A stretch of 64,000 nucleotides of DNA, taken from the NCBI GenBank assembly GCA_030035585.1, contig CM057469.1:64435501-64499500 (forward strand), in the 5' to 3' direction. The notes under the pieces were generated by a model. It was not told the origin of the DNA, did no database searches, and saw only the letters and a list, made by a program, of their open reading frames with translations. Both the position numbers and the translations under genes were made by a program. The DNA comes from Dugong dugon. Taxonomy: Eukaryota > Chordata > Mammalia > Sirenia > Dugongidae. This document shows positions 59,105-64,000 of the stretch, piece by piece (the stretch's first letter is position 1; each line of letters starts with the position of its first letter).

Positions 59105-60480
59105 TTCGGTTAGCATTTTCTCTGTGCCACACAGTGTGGTAGGTGATGTGAGATAGATTATCTCATTTAAGCCTCACAAAATAACTTCAAGATATGTATT
59201 CATTCATTCATTCATTCCTCCCAAAAAAGTATTGTGCTCCTGTTCTGTACCAAGCACTATTCTAGGCAATTGGGATACCACAGTGAAGAAACCAAATGTC
59301 TCTGGATATAAAGGAGCTTATATTCTAGTGGTGGAAGAGAGAACTATGCAATAAATAAACATAATAAATGCATAAACTATGTAATACATTAGGAGGGGCT
59401 AGTTGTTATGAAATAAAGAGAAACAAATCAGAGTAAGGGAGATTTGAAGAGTAGAGTGGGGAGCAATTTGTCTAATAAAATAGCCAAGTTGACATATTTT
59501 TTGGGGACACAATTCAATCCCTAACAGACATAAAAGAGACAAGGAAGTCAGCTATGAAAATATTTAAGAAGATGCTCCAGGTAGAAGACATCTAGTACAA
59601 AGGTCGTAAATCAGGAGTAAAACTAGACTGTTAGAATAACAGCACAGTGACTAGTGTGGCTGGAGAGAAGTAAGCAAGGTGAAGAGCAATAGGAGATGAA
59701 GTCAAAGTGTCATGTAGTGTCTTGCAGGTCATTGAAGGACTCTGGCTCTTTGTGTGTGTAACATGAGTCACCATTACAATGTTTTGAGGAGAGGAGTAAC
59801 ATAACCAATTTACATTTTGAAAGGATTCGTCTCTCTACCTTATTAAGAAGAGATGATAGGAAACCAATTGAAACACAGAGAGGAAGTAAAATCTACTACA
59901 ATAATTCAGGCAGAAATGATGGTGGCCTTGATGAGGATGGTAGCTGTTGTAAGGTGTAGCTGTTAGGATTTCCTGATTGACTTGTTTTTATGGGTAAAAG
60001 AGCAGTATCAGGGCTGCCTCTAAGGTTTTGGGCTAAACCACAGTTATGGTAGAGTACTTTTCATTGGGATGGGAAAAAGGTGAAGTTGAACAGATTTGAG
60101 GGTAAAGATTAAGGACTTTGGTTTTAGACATCTTGAAAGTATGATGTCTTTTGGACATTCCAGTAGAGATATCAAGTATGCAATATGACATACAAGTTTA
60201 GAGTAAGGTACAAGGGATGGGCTGGGCTGGGCTGGAGATGAAACTTGGAAATCATTGGAATATAGACGGAATTCAAAATCTTTGATGTGGTCGAGATCAT
60301 CAAGGAAGCAGATATAAAGAAGAGAAGATTATCAAGGTCTGAGACCGAGGGACTGTAATGGTAAGAGGTAGGGAAGAAAAGGAGGAACCATGAAACAGGA
60401 TTGGAAGGAGCGATGAGGGAGGTAGGAGGATAGCTATGAAGATCAGCAAGAAAGTATGGTGCTCTAAAAGCCAATTTAAT
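59105..60480 (+). repeat. Long ancient interspersed repeat (family uncertain)
   Basis: Recognisable mammalian repeat words in order: 'gtaccaagcactattcta', 'ggagcttatattctagtg', 'gctccaggtagaagacat', 'agtgtggctggagagaag', 'gagatgaagtcaaagtgt', 'aattcaggcagaaatgat', 'agacatcttgaaagtatg'. Similar pieces occur at 9950 and 35720. An (ATTC)n is at 59196-59216. No protein frame is intact. I cannot assign it to a named family safely. Confidence 0.55.
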
Positions 60481-60649
60481 GAAATGAACAACATAACTTA
60501 GCTATTGTTGTGGCTCAAAAAGTTTAATAATCTGATTAAATTTCATAGAATTAGTAAATAGCAGAAATTGGATTTAAATACAACTCTTTTGACTCCAAAT
60601 CTAGGTTTGTTTGTTTGTTTTCCAGATTTAGGAAGCCTAGAATATAAGG

Positions 60650-60712
60650 GGAGCCCTGGTGGCACAGTGGTTAAGTGTTCGGCTGCTAACCAAAAAGTCA
60701 GCAGTCCAAATT
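60650..60712 (+). repeat. AfroSINE head-only fragment, 3'-truncated
   Basis: ggagccctggtggcacag through the B-box-like 'aagtcagcagtccaaatt', ending about position 63 of the element. A 'tataaaatatag' stretch follows at once, with no body, tail or A/T run. Confidence 0.75.
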
Positions 60713-60959
60713 CATATAAAATATAGTTGTTACACATGTAATAAAAGTTATAAACTTGAGTTCCAAGAGGAGAGAGCTTTCTTGTCTGTAACAAGGACCT
60801 TAAGATCAACTTCATGCCAGGAAATTGAGAGTAATCTACTGATTATTGAAAATTTTGCACTGATGATTACTTAATATGAACACATTCATACTTTTATCAT
60901 ACTTTAAAATAGCTCCTTGGTAGTGATTTACTGATTTCTCTAGAATGGATTAACACATA

Positions 60960-60961
<2 letters not shown>

Positions 60962-60990
<29 letters not shown>

Positions 60991-61427
60991 TTTTATTGTA
61001 CTTCAGGTGAAAGCTTACAGAGCAAATAGTTTCTCATGAAATAGTAGTACACATGTTGTTTTTTGACATTGGTTAACAACCCCACAACGTATTAAGCCTC
61101 TAAATTCTCAACCTTTTTTTTTGATGAAAATTACAGATGGCCAAAGATACACCGTTTCAAAAATTTCTACATTCACAGTTCAGTGACATTGACTACGCTC
61201 TTCCAACTGTGCTGTTATTCTCACTTAAGATGAAGGCTTACAGAAAAAATAGTTTTTCATTTAACAATTACTACACATGTTGCCCTATGACAATGGTTAA
61301 CAATCTCACAGCACATCAAGAATATCCTTACTCCACCTTGTATTCCCTATCACCAGGGGGCTTCCTTGTCCCCTTCTGTCTTCTGGACCTTGTCAGTGGA
61401 CTATTGTACCTCTTTAGTCTCATTTGT

Positions 61428-61464
<37 letters not shown>

Positions 61465-61880
61465 TTTTATTTAAACACCATTTCAAAACTTTTTACTTAC
61501 ACATTTAAGTGATATTGACTATGCTCTTCCAATTGTGCTGCCATTCTCGCCCAAGATGAAGGCTTACAGGACAAAACAGCCTCCCATTTAATAGTTACTA
61601 CAAATGTTGCCCTATAGCAGTGGTCAACAATCTCACAATACATCGACAGTGTCCTTATTCAATTTGTGTTCCTTATCATCAGTTTCCTACTCTCCCTCTG
61701 CCTTCTGGCCCTTGTCACCGGACTCCTGTACATCGTTAGTCCCATTTAGTTTTACTGGGGTGTCCATTCCCAGGCTTAACATCGAACCTTGAAGGTAACT
61801 TCCCCTCTGAGCTGAAAGGGTGTCTGGGGGCCACACTCTCGAGGTTTCTCTAGTATTCTTTAGGCCAGTATATCTGGTCT
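60962..61880 (-). other. L1#3 3'-UTR with three terminal units
   Basis: The unit ('gcttacag...catttaa(c/t)a(a/g)tt...tggt(t/c)aacaa') occurs near 61010-61090, 61230-61310 and 61558-61640, separated by A-rich sense-strand blocks (T runs near 61117-61124, (TTTA)n at 61426-61465). Confidence 0.82.
61426..61465. repeat. (TTTA)n microsatellite in the L1#3 3'-UTR
   Basis: About nine to ten copies of ttta between two 3'-UTR units. Confidence 0.9.
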
Positions 61881-62414
61881 TCTTTTTTTTTTTTTTTTTT
61901 TGGGAGTTAAAATTATACTCTACATCCTACTCCAGCTCTGCCCAGAACCCTCTGTTGTGATCCTGGTCAGAGGAGTCATTGGTGGTAGCCGGGCACCATC
62001 CAGCTGTACTGGGCTCAGTCCCGTGGAGGCCTTGGTAGCTGTGGACCATTAGTCCTTCGGACTAATCTTTTCCTTGTATCCTGTTCTCTTCGTTCTCCCT
62101 TGTTCCCGAAGGGATGAGATCAGTGGAGTATCTTAGATGGCCGCTCATAGGCTTTTAAGACCCCAGACACTACTCACCAAGGTAGAATGTAGAGCATTAT
62201 CTTTATAAGTAGTGTCATGCCAATTGAGCTAGATGTTCCCCGAGATCATGGTCCCCAGAGCCCTCCGTCCAACAACTCAGTCCCTCGGGGGGTTTGGATG
62301 TGTCTATAGGGCCTCCATGACCTTTCCTTGTGCAGGTTGTGTTAGTTTCCCCTGTACTATGTACTATCTCATCTCTCACCCAAGTTACCACTTACCTATT
62401 ACCTATTTAGTATT

Positions 62415-62435
62415 CCCCCCCCCCCTCCCATCCCT
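62415..62435 (-). other. G-quadruplex-capable tract, L1#3
   Basis: A long uninterrupted G run plus two GGG runs on the L1 sense strand, about 52 nt after the ORF2 stop. Confidence 0.65.
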
Positions 62436-62486
62436 GGTAACCAACAAGGATTGTTACATTTTGCATGTGAATTTTTTCATGGGTTT

Positions 62487-64000
62487 TTACAATAGAGGTC
62501 TCATACAATATTTGTCCTTTTGTGATTGACTTATTTCACTCAGCATGATGTCCTCCAGTTTCCTCCATGTTATGAGATGGTTCACCGATTCATTGTTCTT
62601 TCTCATTGCATAGTACTCCATTGTGTGTATGTACCATAGTTTGTGTATCCATTCGTCTGTTGATGGACATCGAGGTTGTTTCCATCGTTTTGCTATTGTG
62701 AATAATGCTGCCATGAACATAGGTGTGCATATGTCTATTCGAGTGATGACTCTTATTTCTCTAGGATATATTCCTAGGAGTGGGATTGCTGGATCGAATG
62801 GTACGTCTATTTCTAGCTTTCTGAGGAAACGCCATATCATTTTCCAAAATGTTTGTATCATTTTGCATTCCCACCAGCAGTGTATAAGAGTTCCCGTCTC
62901 CCCGCAGCCCCTCCAACATTTGTTATTTCCAGTGTTTTTGATTCGTGCCAGTAATGCCGGGGTGAGATGGTATCTCATTGTGGTTTTAATTTGCATTTCT
63001 CTAATGGCTAGTGATGGCGAGCATTTCCTCATGTGTCTGTTGGCCATTTGAATGTCTTCCTTGGTGAAGTGTCTGTTCATTTCCTTTGCCCATTTTTTGA
63101 TAGGATTGGTTGTCTTTTTGTTGTAGAGGTGTTGGATTTTCTTGTAGATTATGGAGATTAGACCTTTGTCTGACTTGTACTGTCCAAAAATTTTTTCCCA
63201 GTCTGTAGGTTCTCTTTTAACTCTTTTGGTGAAATCTTTTGAAGAGCATAGATGTTTGATTTTTAGAAGATCCCAATTATCTAGTTTATCTGTTGGGTTT
63301 TTTGTGTTGATGTTTATGGTTTGTATCCTGTTAATGCCATGTATTAAGGTCTGAAGTGTTGGTCCTATTTTTTCTTCTATGAATTTTATAGTTTGAGGCT
63401 TTATATTCAGGTCTTTGATCCATTTTGAAGTAGTTTTTGTATATGGTGTGAGGTATGGGTCGTGTTTCATTTTTCTACAAATGGATATCCAGTTTTGCCA
63501 GCACCATTTGTTAAAAAGACTGTCTTTTCCCCATTTGATGTGTTTTGGGCCCTTGTCAAAAATCAGGTGACCATAGGTGGATGGATTTACATCTGAGTTC
63601 TCAATTCTGTTCCATTGGTCAATGTCTCTGTTGTTGTACCAGTACCAGGCTGTTTTGAGTACTGTAGCTGTATAGTAGGTTCTCAAGTCAGGTAGTGTGA
63701 GTCCTCCAACTTTATTCTTCTTCTTCAGTAGTGCTTTACTTATTCGGGGTTTCTTCCCTTTCCATATAAAGTTAATAATTAGTTTTTCCATCTCTTTGAA
63801 GAATGTTGATGGTATTTGTATCGGAATTGCATTGTATTTGTAAATTGCTTTAGGTAGAATTGCCATTTTCACAATGTTGAGTCTGCCTATCCATGAGCAT
63901 GGTATGTTTTTCCATTTATGTAGATCCCTTTGGGTTTCATGCAGCAGTGTTTTGTAGTTTTCTTTGTATAGGTCTTTTATATTCCTGGTCAGATTTATTC
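62487..64000 (-). CDS. L1#3 ORF2 C-terminal portion, open, partial at window edge
   Basis: About 504 codons with no stop, running off the right edge. The visible part starts near [18 protein letters not shown] (downstream of the RT catalytic motifs) and continues through [20 protein letters not shown], the thumb-equivalent region and a Cys/His-rich stretch ([19 protein letters not shown], spacing C-X3-C-X7-H-X4-C), ending in [12 protein letters not shown]. The stop is at 62487-62489. This is the RNA-binding C-terminal part. Whether the endonuclease, RT and ORF1 are intact cannot be seen here. Confidence 0.85.
   Translation of the reverse strand, partial: INLTRNIKDLYKENYKTLLHETQRDLHKWKNIPCSWIGRLNIVKMAILPKAIYKYNAIPIQIPSTFFKEMEKLIINFIWKGKKPRISKALLKKKNKVGGLTLPDLRTYYTATVLKTAWYWYNNRDIDQWNRIENSDVNPSTYGHLIFDKGPKHIKWGKDSLFNKWCWQNWISICRKMKHDPYLTPYTKTTSKWIKDLNIKPQTIKFIEEKIGPTLQTLIHGINRIQTININTKNPTDKLDNWDLLKIKHLCSSKDFTKRVKREPTDWEKIFGQYKSDKGLISIIYKKIQHLYNKKTTNPIKKWAKEMNRHFTKEDIQMANRHMRKCSPSLAIREMQIKTTMRYHLTPALLARIKNTGNNKCWRGCGETGTLIHCWWECKMIQTFWKMIWRFLRKLEIDVPFDPAIPLLGIYPREIRVITRIDICTPMFMAALFTIAKRWKQPRCPSTDEWIHKLWYIHTMEYYAMRKNNESVNHLITWRKLEDIMLSEISQSQKDKYCMRPLL

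Larger units (their letters stand above)
60962..64000 (-). mobile_element. L1#3: young-looking LINE-1, 5' part off the right edge
   Basis: The 3' end is at 60962 (T run 60962-60982 = poly(A)). The 3'-UTR runs to 62486, ORF2 from 62487 to beyond the window. The 3'-UTR is longer than in L1#2 because it contains a third terminal unit. Less diverged than the other L1s in the compared regions, and its visible ORF2 is open throughout. Confidence 0.95.

Overview
The window is vertebrate nuclear DNA with no convincing protein-coding gene, tRNA, rRNA or CRISPR array. It is built mainly from transposable elements of several ages. The most diagnostic is a tRNA-derived SINE that opens ggagccctggtggcacag, ends in a gggtcgctatgagtcggaa-type tail and occurs here as about 21 complete or partial copies. 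I recognise it as the Afrotherian SINE (AfroSINE). With RTE/Bov-B-like LINEs and an L1 lineage with very long UTRs, it points to an afrotherian mammal, most likely an elephant or close relative (inference from remembered families; no search was run).

Layout. 1-7440: nearly full-length L1 on the minus strand (L1#1), whose 3' end lies left of the window. 7440-16950: old sequence with MIR, L2, LTR-like fragments and two AfroSINEs. 16957-20610: ancient plus-strand L1 interrupted by a MaLR-type ERV provirus, flanked by an unusual ~147-bp duplication of the L1. 20610-38930: repeat-rich intergenic DNA with AfroSINEs, RTE copies, L2, MIR and MLT1-like LTRs; at 27475-28588 a 5'-truncated L1 with an apparent 3' transduction sits inside an AfroSINE. 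39020-52430: a nest of minus-strand L1 material: an old 3'-UTR fragment, an ORF2-less (HAL1-like) L1, a full-length L1 (L1#2, 42292-50655) inserted into it with a perfect 15-bp target-site duplication, and a solo MaLR LTR near its 5' end. 52430-60960: intergenic DNA with AfroSINEs, an RTE, an MLT1-like LTR and an ancient repeat. 60962-64000: the 3' half of a third minus-strand L1 (L1#3), whose ORF2 is open over all visible codons.

How the elements relate. The L1 copies carry ORF1 (coiled coil, RRM, C-terminal domain) and ORF2 (endonuclease, reverse transcriptase, Cys-rich C-terminus), but L1#1 and L1#2 are disabled and share two lesions at homologous sites. The AfroSINE tail resembles the RTE 3' end, fitting RTE-driven mobilisation. 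The L1 UTRs vary in a modular way: one, two or three copies of a 3'-UTR unit, and one or two copies of a 266-bp 5'-UTR unit. I consider the best leads to be the 3'-transducing L1, the ORF2-less L1, the UTR modularity, the duplication flanking the provirus, and a possible internally deleted RTE subfamily.
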